Shown: in pieces, positions 21,677 to 32,980 of the stretch
How the letters are laid out: every line of letters starts with the position of its first letter
Position numbering within the stretch: the stretch's first letter is position 1
Origin: Phytophthora quininea
Taxonomy: Eukaryota; Oomycota; Peronosporomycetes; Peronosporales; Peronosporaceae
Assembly: GCA_011947345.1 (NCBI GenBank)
Contig: JAAVTG010000672.1
Span: forward strand, 434,001-498,000
Length of the DNA: 64,000 nucleotides
Reading direction: 5' to 3'
Notes under the pieces: model-generated
Told to the model about the DNA's origin: nothing
The model's database searches: none
Seen by the model: only the letters and a program-made list of their open reading frames with translations
Position numbers and translations under genes: made by a program

Positions 21677-24379
21677 TGGGAGTCATCTTCGCGTCCGTGT
21701 TGTGCCTGTCGTTGGGCCAGTCAGCCCAAATCCCGACCGTGATGGAAGCGCGTGAGGTGTTTTACAAGCAGCGAGGCGCCAACTTCTTCCGAACGGCGTC
21801 GTACGTTTTGTCCAGCTCGGCGAGTCAACTCCCTCCGATCGTTTTGGAGAGTGTTGTCTTCGGCTCGATCGTGTACTGGATGTGCGGCTTTGTGGATACG
21901 ATCGGAGCGTACTTCCTGTTCATTTTGACGCTCATCTTGACGAATGTGGCGTTCGCGGCCTTCTTCTTCTTCCTGGCGTCGGCGTCACCGAATTTCAACA
22001 TTGCCAACCCGATCTCCAGCGTCTCGATCCTGTTCTTCATCCTGTTCGGAGGCTTCGTGATCACCAAGGAGCAGATCCCGGACTACTTGATCTGGGTCTA
22101 CTGGATCAATCCCATCGCGTGGTGTGTGCGAGCTCTTGCTGTCAACCAGTACCGCGACTCGAGCTTCGACACGTGCGAGTACGGCGGGATCAACTTCTGC
22201 GAGAACTACAACCAGACCATGGGCGACTACGCCCTGAGCACGTTCGAAGTCCCGAATGCGAAGTATTGGCTCTGGTACGGCCTGGTCTACATGGTGGCAG
22301 CGTACGTCTTCTTCATGTTCCTGTCGTATCTCGCTCTGGAGTACCACCGATACGAAAGCCCTGAGAACGTGGTGCTCGACGGAGACAACTACGACGATGC
22401 CTCCGACGGATACAGTCTCAGCCGTACCCCGCGCAGCTCCCCAACGGAAGGCGATGCAATCCTCGAGGTGGAAGCCAAGGAACGACACTTCGTGCCGGTC
22501 ACGATCGCCTTCAAGGACCTCTGGTACACCGTCCCCGACCCGACCAATCCTAAAGACACCATCGACTTGCTCAAGGGAATCAGCGGGTATGCACTACCTG
22601 GCACGATGACTGCGCTCATGGGCTCCTCGGGTGCTGGTAAGACGACACTGATGGACGCGATCGCTGGGCGCAAGACCGGTGGCAAGATTCGCGGCGAGAT
22701 TCTGCTCAACGGCTACCCCGCTACAGACTTGGCCATCCGCCGCTCCACGGGCTACTGCGAGCAGATGGATATCCATTCAGAGTCGTCGACAATCCGTGAG
22801 GCATTGACTTTCAGCGCCTTCCTGCGTCAAGGCGCCGATATTCCCGACAGCTACAAGTACGACTCGGTCAACGAATGCCTCGAGTTACTAGACCTGAACC
22901 CGATCGCCGACCAAATCATCCGCGGCAGCTCGGTCGAGCAGATGAAGCGCCTGACGATCGGTGTGGAACTGGCCGCGCAGCCCAGCGTGATCTTCTTGGA
23001 CGAACCGACGAGCGGTCTTGATGCTCGCTCGGCTAAAGTCATCATGGACGGAGTTCGTAAGGTGGCCAACACTGGCCGCACCATTGTGTGCACGATCCAC
23101 CAGCCGTCATCAGCGGTGTTCCGTGTGTTCGACAACTTGCTACTGTTGAAGCGCGGCGGTGAGACTGTGTTTGCTGGTGAGCTGGGTAAGCACGCACACA
23201 AGATGATTGAGTACTTTGAGGCGATTCCCGGAGTGACAAAGCTGCAGGACAACTACAACCCTGCGACGTGGATGTTGGAGGTGATCGGCGCCGGTGTGGG
23301 CAACAGCAACGGCGACAAGACGGACTTTGTGGAGCTTTTCAAGTCGAGTGGCGAGTTCCAGTATTTGCAGGCGAACTTGGACCGCGATGGAGTGACTCGC
23401 CCTTCGGAATCGCTACCTGAGCTGCAGTACGGCGACAAGCGTGCTGCGACGGACTACACGCAGATGGTGTTCTTGCTGCAGCGCTTCTCCAACATGTACT
23501 GGCGCACGGCGTCGTACAACTTGACGCGGTTCTTCGTGTCGTTTGTGCTGGGAATCGTCTTCGGTATCACGTATCTCGACGCGTCGTACACGTCTTACTC
23601 CGGCATCAACTCTGGCATGGGTATGATGTACTTGGCGACTGCGTTCCTCGGTATTGTGTCTTTCAACAGTATTCTGCCGATTGCTGCTGAGGAACGCGCT
23701 GTCTTTACCGCGAGCGAGCTGCGCAGACGTACAACGCCTTCTGGTACTTCTTCGGCTCGAGTGCGATGGAGATCCCGTACGTGTTCCTGGCGATTCTGCT
23801 CTTCATGGCAACCTTCTACCCCATGGTGGGCTTCACTGGTTTCGGAGCATTCCTGACCTTTTGGTTGGTCGTCTCTCTGCACGTGCTGCTGCAAGCCTAC
23901 ATTGGTGAGTTCATGGTCTACCTGATGCCGAACGTCGAAGTGACGGAGATCCTCGGAATGCTGATGCAGATGATCTTCCTCCTGTTCATGGGCTTCAGTC
24001 CACCGGCTGAGTCGATCCCTACGGGCTACAAGTGGCTGTACCACATCACGCCGCAGAAGTACACACTGGGGGCCTTGTCGACGATTGTGTTTGGAGACTG
24101 CCCGAACGAAGGAGGCAGTGACGTCGGATGCAAGCAGATGACCAACATCCCGCCGTCGCTACAAGCTGGCATCACCGTGAAGGAATACCTCGAGAGCAAC
24201 TTCTTGATGAAGCACAGTCAGATCTGGAGGAACTGCGCCATCCTGGTCGGATTCGTGGTTTTCTTCCGCATCCTGACCATCCTTGCGATGCGCTTCGTCA
24301 ACCACCAGAAGCGATAGACCATTCACTGTAGCAACAAGGAATGGGCTTCCTACAATACAACTTTCTTTGTATACACATT

Positions 24380-25832
24380 TTATCTATCGCCTTGATGAAC
24401 AACTCCAAGACCTGACTCCACGTCGACACCCGCCCTGCACGATTCCGCGTCCTCATTGACTCGTCCGAAGCTAGGCATCACCGCCGCCGCTACAACCGTT
24501 AAAAGTCCGCCGAAAAGCCAGCACAGCGAGGGCACTGACATGACCCACACGTTGAACATTTGAGGGTACAAGTAAAATCCGCCGACCGCAGCAGCGCGAC
24601 TAACACCGACGGCGTAGCCCTCCTCGAGCACGTCGATACGTCTTGAAATGCTCAGGACTGCAAGCGAGAACGCAGCTCCAACAACCGGAAAGGGACGCAG
24701 TCACTAGAACGGTCGAGGTGATGACCCACGCACGCGACCAAGGCACGTAGCTTAGAACCACGGAGATGATAGCAGCCGACGCGGCAAAGACTGCGAACGA
24801 GCGCTGCCGACCACAGCTATCTAGAATCGTTGCAGCTAGCAATGATCCCAACACTTGAGCGACATTCAGCACCGCAATTGTACCCCAACTTGCAAACATG
24901 TTGTAGCCGTTCAAGCTGATCACCGTCGGCACGTAGATCCCCAATGCGTAAGACGACAGCGTTACGATGATCCACAATGTCCATACAGCTAGCGGGTGGG
25001 TGAACTTCTTGAAAATGGAGGTCTTGGTCGGAGAAGTTGGCGTCGTCAACGTTGAGGTCGATACCAAGGCAGTTTTCATCTCGTTTGCCGTCTGCACGTC
25101 GTCACACAGTACACGGAGGCCCTGAAGTCCATGCGAACGCTCGATTCTTTCGATGACGACCTGAGCGTCGTCAGTCCGTCCAACGTTAGCAAGCCAGCGC
25201 GGGGACTCTGGAATCGTGAAACGAAGCACCCCACCGTAGAGTGCAAATCCACACACCACCAGATACGTTGTGCGCCATTCCAGTCGTGGCGCCACTGCGA
25301 AGGAGAGAACCAGTCCGATCAGGCCACCGATACCCGTGAAAGCGTCCAAAAGCGCGATCATTCTACCCGACATTGACGCCGGGCTCAATTCGTGGACCAG
25401 CACCGTGGTGGTAGTGATCTGTCCGCCGAGACCCAGACCAGTGACGACGTGACCGATGATCAGCATGTACTCTGCGTTGGCTCGTGATGAAATTGCGAGG
25501 CCTCCAAGTGAGAGCGCCATGGCGATCAGGAGAGAGAGCCGTCGCCCGAATGAGTCCGCAACGTGACCGAAGATTGGTCCGCCCGCCACAGCTCCCATGA
25601 ACACGCTGGCTCCGACGATTTCGAGTACAGGAGTCCCCATTCCGATATCATTGGCAACCAGCACCCTCGTGAAGATAAATAACACGGCTTCGGATGCTTG
25701 AACAGCCCAACTGAGGCCAACCAACAGGAGAAGTCGGACGTAGAACCATGAGAGGCGAGGTTGTAGGGCGTCGAGTCGTTGACTAACGCTGCAGTCGAGT
25801 GTGACAGACTTGCGCGGAGAAGCTGGAGGAGT
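24380..25832 (-). pseudogene. MFS transporter lacking its start, frameshifted, copy B
   Basis: Same carrier as copies A and C (GHVADSFGRR, PESPRWL, twelve segments). It shares the 5' truncation of copy A: the coding sequence joins unrelated DNA at 25832/25833 with no start codon. In addition two bases (AC of GCCCACTCC) are missing near 24620, which breaks the frame before the last three membrane segments. Tail-to-tail with the 3' half of ABC copy B, 62 bp apart. Confidence 0.75.
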
Positions 25833-26545
25833 CAATGTAGTATGAGATGTCTTGGTTCACGATTTGCGCTTCATCACCGTCGTTTTCATCCAGCATCTAC
25901 CAACACTATGAGGGGCATTGCGTTCACGAAGGTGCAGGAAGGGTTATGTTGCTCTGAAGAACATCCTTCCTAGGAATCGGCGTCTGCGTCGGACACAAGT
26001 AGTGCACGAGCTGAAGGCCTCATTTTAATTCTGAGCGGGAAATTCAAATTCAAAATTTCAACTTTTGCGCCATGAATGGTCAACAAAATAATTGTACAGT
26101 GCTATCCGTTAAAGTCCGAAATTGTACCTGACACGGACTATACTAAATGAATTGGTTGTCATATCCTGCCAACCTCTCTCTTTCGACCAGTTGCTGCTCT
26201 GGTCCTTTAGTCGGCTCGCCTTAATCGTCACCGCTTGCTCCTCCACTTCATGTGTAGCACTATTAACTCTTCACATATTATATGCCGGCAAGGCCAACAT
26301 ATCGGGCGTATCTTTGATTTTCCCGTTTTCGCAGCGTCTCTAATATGTTAGCCCTGCCAACATATTCGGGATTAAGCTTGTTTTTGTATTGAAAAGTTGA
26401 TCATAGTTAGATGCAATGTGATAAAAACTAGTGATGCACAGGTGTACGGGGAATAGGGGGCAGACAGACCACAACGAGCAGGTTAAGGGGGACGGGAAGC
26501 GCGACAGGGTCCAGCTTCTGGGCGAGCGTTGCCTCTCGTGTCATT
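25833..26545. other. Spacer at the duplication joint with templated filler (copy B)
   Basis: It corresponds to 7565-8255 but differs at 25946-25985. There a stretch of about 40 bp resembles the RT coding strand found at 26997-27040 (CTGAAGAACATCCTT...GGAATCGGCGTCTG) with about three mismatches. Copy A has 12 unrelated bases there. The rest, including the hairpin and the TAGTGATGCACAGG motif, matches copy A. No gene is seen. Confidence 0.6.
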
Positions 26546-26761
26546 TCAGATTTGCCGGCTGAAAAACACAGCTAGATAGTGCTCCGATTGGAATGACCAC
26601 CCGTCAAACATTATGCCGAAATTAGCGAGTAAGGCCAAACCAATGTCGATTTTGACTCGATGCACGACCAAATCGGCGTACTTGAGCAGCGTCTCCGACG
26701 AAAGGGACTCCAAGTTGGTGTACTTGGTCACAGTAGTGTCCTCGCACCACGAGAACGGCAA
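26546..26761 (-). pseudogene. hAT transposase fragment fused to RT (copy B)
   Basis: Same 71-codon fragment as at 8256-8471, with FGIMFDGWSFQSEHYLAVF, joined in frame after YFDDIFV. Its identical joint in A and B shows that the chimera is older than the tandem duplication. Confidence 0.6.
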
Positions 26762-29700
26762 GACAAAGATGTCGTCGAAGTATGTCTGTGCATACGCCCG
26801 ATGGGGCCGGAACAACTGCATCACGAGACGATTGAACGTCGCCGGCGCGTTCGACAGCCCTTGGGGCATAACGAGCCACTCCCAGAACATACCGCTCGGG
26901 GTGCTCACCGCTGTCAGCGGCACATCACTTGGTCGCATGAGCAGTTGGTGATAGCCATCGACTAAGTCGAGCGCGCTATACATGGTACAACCAACCATGT
27001 TGTTCTGAAGAACATCCTTTCTAGGAATCGGCGTCTGTGCCGGGATCGTGGCAGCGTTCAGCATATTGAAAGCATGAACGATGCGCCACTTGCCGTTAGG
27101 CTTTCTGACACAGAACGTCGGCGTGGAGTGCGGAGACTTGCTCTCACGCACAAGCCCTGCCGTGCTTAGCACGGAAGAAGGCGTCAATGACGTCGCGCTG
27201 CTCCTTCGGCAAGGGCCACTGGCGTGTGACGCAGTACTTCGTTCCGGGAACCAAGTCAATTTCATGACGGACCCTTCCGTCAGGAGGGACCACTAGGTGG
27301 CTCCTTTGAGACGACGTCTCCATACTCCTTAAGCAAATAATAGAAGGGGTAAGTCGGGTCCTTTAGGATCGCTGACCCACTCCGCACATTCAATGCCTTC
27401 TTGGTCTCGGCCAAGATCGACTCGTCCACGAGGGACGACGCGTTAAACTCGTCTTCGGGTCGGATGATGACCACTTTGGCGAGCTCGCCGTCCTTCAGCG
27501 CCACCCCAAACTCGACGACGGACATCTCGTCCAGCTCTAAGAGCTCGCCAACACTTTGCAGGTCATCGAGGTGAATACCTCCATCGACCGCACCCGTCAC
27601 TCCGTCGACGAGAGTGTAGAGCTGCTCACAGCTCGGTCGCGAAGAGCCGCTCGAGGCGGGCGGCGCCGTCGGCGCGATAGACACCTTGTGTCACGCACGC
27701 CGCGCCTTCCGACGCCTTCGCCTTGCCGAGGCACGTCCAGACGAGGACGGGGTGCTCACTGCGCCCTCGCCGCCTCTCGAATGAGGGGATTCGCCCGAGG
27801 GGCGCCATGTGAAGCGCCGTGAGATCTTTGATTGCGGCGGCACTCGCTGCAGTCGATGAAACGGCCTTCAAAGAAGGCTCGGTGTCACTTCGGACGCCCA
27901 GCGACTCGCTCGGTCCACGACCGACGTCGCTCAGTGAGTACGTGCCACTGCACAATCAACAGCCCTCAAAGGCTCAGTGTCCGGGACACTCAGTGACACA
28001 CTCAGTCTAAGACCGCAGCCACTCGACGGAGTACGTGCCGCCGCACAACTAACAGCCCTAAAAGGCTCTTCAGGACTACGGTCCTTCATGGTGCCGTCCA
28101 CCAACTCGGACACACAGACATCTAGCACCATGGCCGACTCGGCCCAGTGCTCGCGCCAGTAGCGCTTCTGCTTCCTAGCCTAGGTGGGTTCATGACTCGC
28201 CAAAGCTCCGCTTGGAGAGATGCGCGTAGCGCCCAAGGTCTTCGACCGCCAATCGATCCATGGCTCGTGGCGTTCCAGCCATGCCATGCCAAGGATGAGA
28301 TCGTACCTCAAATCCAGGTCAAGGACCAGATAGCGTTCTACGCTATCGAAGTCCAAGAACTTCAGCCCAAGGTCCATCGGGACCCTCGGCACCGTAACAG
28401 GGGCCCCGTCGCGAGACGGACAGTGACCGTGTCTCCACTTCGCTCTTGTAGAGCCTCAGCGTACCGCTGGCTACCTTGAACGGTAGAGCGCCTGACATAG
28501 TTACCAGACGCCCCAGAGCCTATCAAGACTACCCACGGCTTGTCGAAGCCCTTGACGTCCACCAGGATGACCAGCAAGCCCGGCTTGCATACACGTTGCG
28601 CGTTATAGAGCACGGAGCTCTTCGGGACTGAGCCCTGCCACCTCTTACTTCCCACAGGTACTACAGAACTCAGTTCTTCCCCAGTAGGCGCGGGGCGGCC
28701 TACTGGGAGCCGGCTTTCCATGCGCCGAGCATGTTTGGCTCTCGGCATGGGCGCGGCCGAGCTGGCCGGAGCGCTGCCTGCGCAGAGGACATGTCGGCCT
28801 CAAGTGGCGGGCGCTCCCGCAAACATAGCATCGCCGGACGCCTGCTCGTTGCTCGGTAAGTCTGAGCTCCTCGGCTTCATCCTCAGCATTGCTGAGATCC
28901 ATGGACTCTTGAACATTCGATCCGGAAGAGCTGGTGTTGGCACCGACTCGAGACAACTTTAAGTTGAACTCGGCATTCAATGCCATACTGACGGCCTTCT
29001 CAAAGTCGGCCGGGCTCTGACGGAATACTTCCGTACGAGCCACTCCAGCTCGGAGCTCTTCCGTGAAGACGGTCACGGTGACCACCTCGGGTAGACGGTC
29101 GGCAACCATGCCCGCAATGAGCGTTCGTAGCTCTTGGGCATAGTCCACCAAGTCCTTCTTACCCTGGCGGGTAGCAAGGAAGCGTGACCTCACGCAATAC
29201 GCCTGGTTAGGCGGCAAGGACACCTGAAAGAGCTTCTCTTTCAGCTCCTTCCAGGTCGGGAAGGCCTCTTCGACAGACGTCCCCGACGTCAAGGCCCACT
29301 CTCTCGCTCGCCCTTCGAGCTTAAAGATCGCAAGCGCCACGCGCTGGTTCTCCACTTGGAGCATGGCCGATCCCATGGCCATCTCGACCTCTCGGGTCCA
29401 CAACAGCAGGTTCTCCCCTCCTTCCCCGAGAAGGTCTTCACGCTCACCGAGAGCGGCTTCGCCCGCTGAGGGGCGCTGCAGCAGCGACACGCTGCTGGAT
29501 ATGCTCCAGCATAGCATTCTCGTACTTCGAGAACGCCTCAAGGCACACCGTCACGGCGTCAGGTCCTTGCGACGCAAGGAGCGCCATGCCCTCAGGGCCC
29601 AGCAAGGACGCAAGCTTATTAAGCGTGTCCTGCTGACTAGGAGGCAGGTATGCGAACGCTGCCTGCTCCATCCTCACAGATGTTCAGTCGACGACTCAGG

Positions 29701-30076
29701 AGTCGGATTGACTACAAGTGCTACCAGGTACAGCGGGGCTGTGTAGCAGTGCACGTGCACAGAGGAAGAGGTAGGACTCCCCGAGTCTCTCTCTTTAGGC
29801 GTCCCGCCTTCGGTTCTATACAAGAACCAAGTACAGTCCCGTAACTAGGACTCGCAGAGTCAGTGTCCCTTAAAACAAGTACAACACTAATTAACTGCAA
29901 AAATAGAACTGAATTGAATTGTTTATCTGACCTTTGCTGTAAATATATAGACTAAACTATGTGGCATAGTTAATCTAAGAGATATGTAAATGAGTGGTGG
30001 AGAGCCAAATGGCTACACTATGGCTACATAGCCAAAATTCTACACACGGTTATGACTTTCTTGTAACCCCGTTACA
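26762..30076 (-). mobile_element. Degenerate Ty3/Gypsy element, 3'-truncated (between copies B and C)
   Basis: Second copy of the element at 8472-11792. RT is open from about 27265 down. An upstream part of pol lies in a separate frame (27684-27280) because of small deletions near 27165 and 27285. A protease remnant lies at 28180-28640. Gag lies at 28645-29541 with its knuckle CYVCGSARHLRPTC, and gag start codons are near 29672. The LTR runs from about 29730 to 30076 and begins TGTAACGGGG on the minus strand. Confidence 0.7.
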
Positions 30077-30389
30077 GTAGTGCCCGAGGGAATCGCCTTC
30101 GCGGATATTGGAGGTGGAAATCCGTGTAAGTGTGTTGGTGATTGCTTCCAGGACACATGCAGAAAACGCATGGCGATATTTTGCGCCAAGGATTATTGTG
30201 CCTTGCTAGCTGAGTGTCGGCTTCGCGGTGCGTACTCTGAAGTGCCTGGAATTGATAGACACGGGCCGCGTTGCATTAGTCGTCTCCACGACAGCGTGTC
30301 TGGAAGTGGGTGGCATTATCGGGGAATACGCTGGTCACCTCTGTGTGTATGCAGCGCTGGTCAACCGACTGACTGCGGGCGCACACCGC

Positions 30390-32102
30390 GGTTACCACCC
30401 CCGACATTTCTTCCGACGGACAAGTACACTGCGGTCACTACTGTCCACGGTCTCCGTCGTTCGAAATACAAACAAAACGTGAATGCAGGCTCCAAATACG
30501 TAGCAGTAGTTGCAACCACACCACTAATGGCCAATGCCGACTTGCCAGCCGCACCGAGGCTAGCCTCGAACTTCCATGGGAGCGTAATTCGAGACCATTT
30601 GCGCCGACACAGCAATACCAATTCTGGTGGGGTTGTAGGGAGCTATGGTGACACGTTTTGCCTTCTGCAACGTAACTGGGATGATATCTCCGGGCCCACC
30701 ACAAGCATGAGCCTCCATTGGCAGAACTCTTACAGCTAACAGGTCTTCCCGTGATAGCTCCGACACTCTGCGAACGACGGCTTAAGTCGGCGTCAAAACG
30801 AAATACTCACGGGTTCGTGGTTTGGTCTGAGCAATAATGGCTCAGTTCTTTTAGAGGGCGCCCATCTTCAGTCAGCGCCGCGGTGTGTAGTCAAGCTTGA
30901 GCAGCGCGTTAAATATCTCGACTGGGTTGTTTCTCGCGGCGAAGCCACTTCAAGTCAAGTACGCTTGCAACGGACTAAATCTTCCAAACAACTGCTGCCC
31001 GCTCATATACTGCCAAAAGGCCAGAAGGCTGGGGTCAGCCATCCACTTCAACAGTATTTGATCCCGCAGTCCACAAAACTCCCATTTCGACCTCGCAAAC
31101 TGTAAATCGTATACATCACGTATAATGACAGTTGACACACGAAACGTTTTAATTGCTTTGTGAATGTTTTCCATCGCGTGGAAAGAACAGATTAGATACT
31201 GAAACCCTTGAAAGCTCCCAAACACTATCTGCAGCGTGTTATACTGGGCTTGATCGGCATTTGCCATTGCGTAGCAAACACGCAGGTAGCGAGTGATCCA
31301 GAAGAACAATCGCTTCAGCAACAGCAAGACAGCTTCGACAATGAGTTGCATTTCTTGGAACCCACAAACAGAGCGACTAAGCGAGCGTACGTATGAGGCA
31401 CAGCTGTCGAAGCGTTGCAAACTGAAGGACGCGCACAAGGACTTCTGTCGGGAGATGGTGGAGAATAGTCTTCGCCCGATGCGAATCCATCGTGCCGTAG
31501 CCCACAAGTTTGCTAACCCGCTAGAAGACTCACCAAGTTGAGTCGTCCAGATCGTGCCTATTTGAAAAACCATGATCTTATCGACGGCCTACGGAAGTGG
31601 ATCTACGCGAGGGCTTTCACAGGCGGTGAAGATGCGATGCAGCCCTTCACGTTTGGCTGGGAGCTAGACAGTGATGGCTATCGTACTGTTGGGAATGGCT
31701 CGGATGAACGACTGTTTGTCGTGGAGTTAACTACAAAATCGATGGTTACCAGAAGGCTCTATCCCCCAAACAGCCTTATTCATCACATTGACGCTACGCA
31801 CAAGATGAACTACAGGGAGTATCCAGTCGTGGTGATGGGAATATTTGACCGCTCGCGCAGATTTCGTCGGAGACATCACCACTTTGAAGGTAGGTGAGCA
31901 TTTCCCCACGCCAAGCGCACTGCAGCGCCCCACCCTCAAAGCACGAGTCTGAGCTGCATTTCAGCAGCCTGAGCCGCATCCGGTGGGGCTCCGCCGCTAT
32001 GCAAATGATGCAGGCGATCTTGTTGCTCTTGTCTACGTTGAACGCTCTCAACCGCCTCATCCCCGCGTCCGTCAGCACGCTCCACGGTAAAAGCTTCGGC
32101 AT
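30390..32102 (-). pseudogene. MULE transposase with inverted middle segment (copy C)
   Basis: Same three-block layout as copy B. The N-terminal block runs from the ATG at 32102 (minus). The middle block, about 31370-31890, lies on the plus strand (HKDFCREMVENSLRPMRIHR; HIDATHKMNYREYP). The C-terminal block is minus, about 31370-30390, with a longer open reading than in B (AMANADQAQYNTLQ, FHAMENIHKAIK, QQLFGRF), then NNPVEIFN after a stop, and the SWIM motif. The inversion is shared with copy B and so preceded the duplication. Non-functional. Confidence 0.65.
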
Positions 32103-32346
32103 GAAGGAGACCTTGTCTTTGCCACACAAACCGCTCGGCGTGGTGATTGGCTGGCAGTTTCAGATACCTGTCCGATCGCTGCGCTTCACAAAGTGGCACA
32201 GATTTTCATAGATCTGGCACCGTTTTGTGGTTCTCAGCGGTGTTGTTACCTGTGCTGACACGCAATTGATGTGCACCCCAGTTCGTGTTGTGCCATCTCA
32301 ATGCGATTTCGTGCCAGTTACGCATTCTCGTTGTTGACTGACCGAG

Positions 32347-32455
32347 GTCATGACGAATTTGCCGCCGCCAGAGCTTGAGGAGACAACGTGAGGGCGTGTT
32401 TCTCGTGAAACACAGCGAGATCCACAAGAAGTTCGGGTTGTACCCGGAATCATTA
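32347..32455 (+). pseudogene. Relic of an ABCG gene 3' end (copy C)
   Basis: Third copy of the relic described at 1338. VMTNLPP and VFLVKHSEIHKKFG are readable upstream of the ABC promoter at 32896. Confidence 0.5.
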
Positions 32456-32895
32456 AGGTCAATTGGTGATTGTTTAATGATTTTGCATGGAACGAAGATC
32501 GCAATTTGCAGTGGGAGTCAACAAGCAGGAGTGTTGGTCATTTTCCGTCGAGCGACCATACTGAACCAAGCACTATCCAAACCTGCAGTATTCTACAATC
32601 CAGCCCAGCGAGCCGCACACCGAGACGAGCACCATGTTCGCGTCGATTGTGGGGCGTCGTAGCGTCGATCACGGGAGACAATCGACGCTGGAGACGTCCG
32701 TTCATTTCAAACCCTGCTGCGCGCCAACATTTAACCTTGGTTTCAGTAAGCTCTGTCGTCCCATAATCACTATCCCTCCAGCATGGAGTCAACATGTCGG
32801 ATTGTGCGTCCCGTCAGCAAGTGACAGGCCGCATCTTCAGTGGTGCTGTGCATTTTACCGACCTATTAATACGTGTCAAACTTGCTTCCCTGTGA

Positions 32896-32911
32896 GATCA
32901 CTTCTCAATTC
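32896..32911 (+). promoter_or_regulatory. Oomycete core promoter of ABC copy C
   Basis: GATCACTTCTCAATTC, identical to copies A and B. Predicted transcription start is near 32900 and the ATG is at 32981. Confidence 0.6.
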
Positions 32912-32980
32912 GACTCCTCCGTCCAGTACCCACAGCACCGGGAGACTCGACAGCAACTGAAGAACTCTCCGTCCTTCAGT

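Larger units (their letters stand above)
14716..24317 (+). pseudogene. PDR-type ABC transporter split by a retrotransposon (copy B)
   Basis: This is the same gene as copy A, cut into 14716-16153 and 21677-24317 by a Ty3 element inserted in the first membrane domain. The 5' half carries NBD1 with all motifs and the start of TMD1. The 3' half carries the rest of TMD1, NBD2 and TMD2 to FVNHQKR. Further breaks are a G run two bases out of frame near 15289, a shift near 15865, loss of one T near 15998 (ACTTTT for ACTTTTT) and loss of one T near 23706 (CTTTACC for CTTTTACC). The 3' half is open from the element edge but has no promoter of its own other than any the LTR may supply. Not functional as a full transporter. 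Confidence 0.85.
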
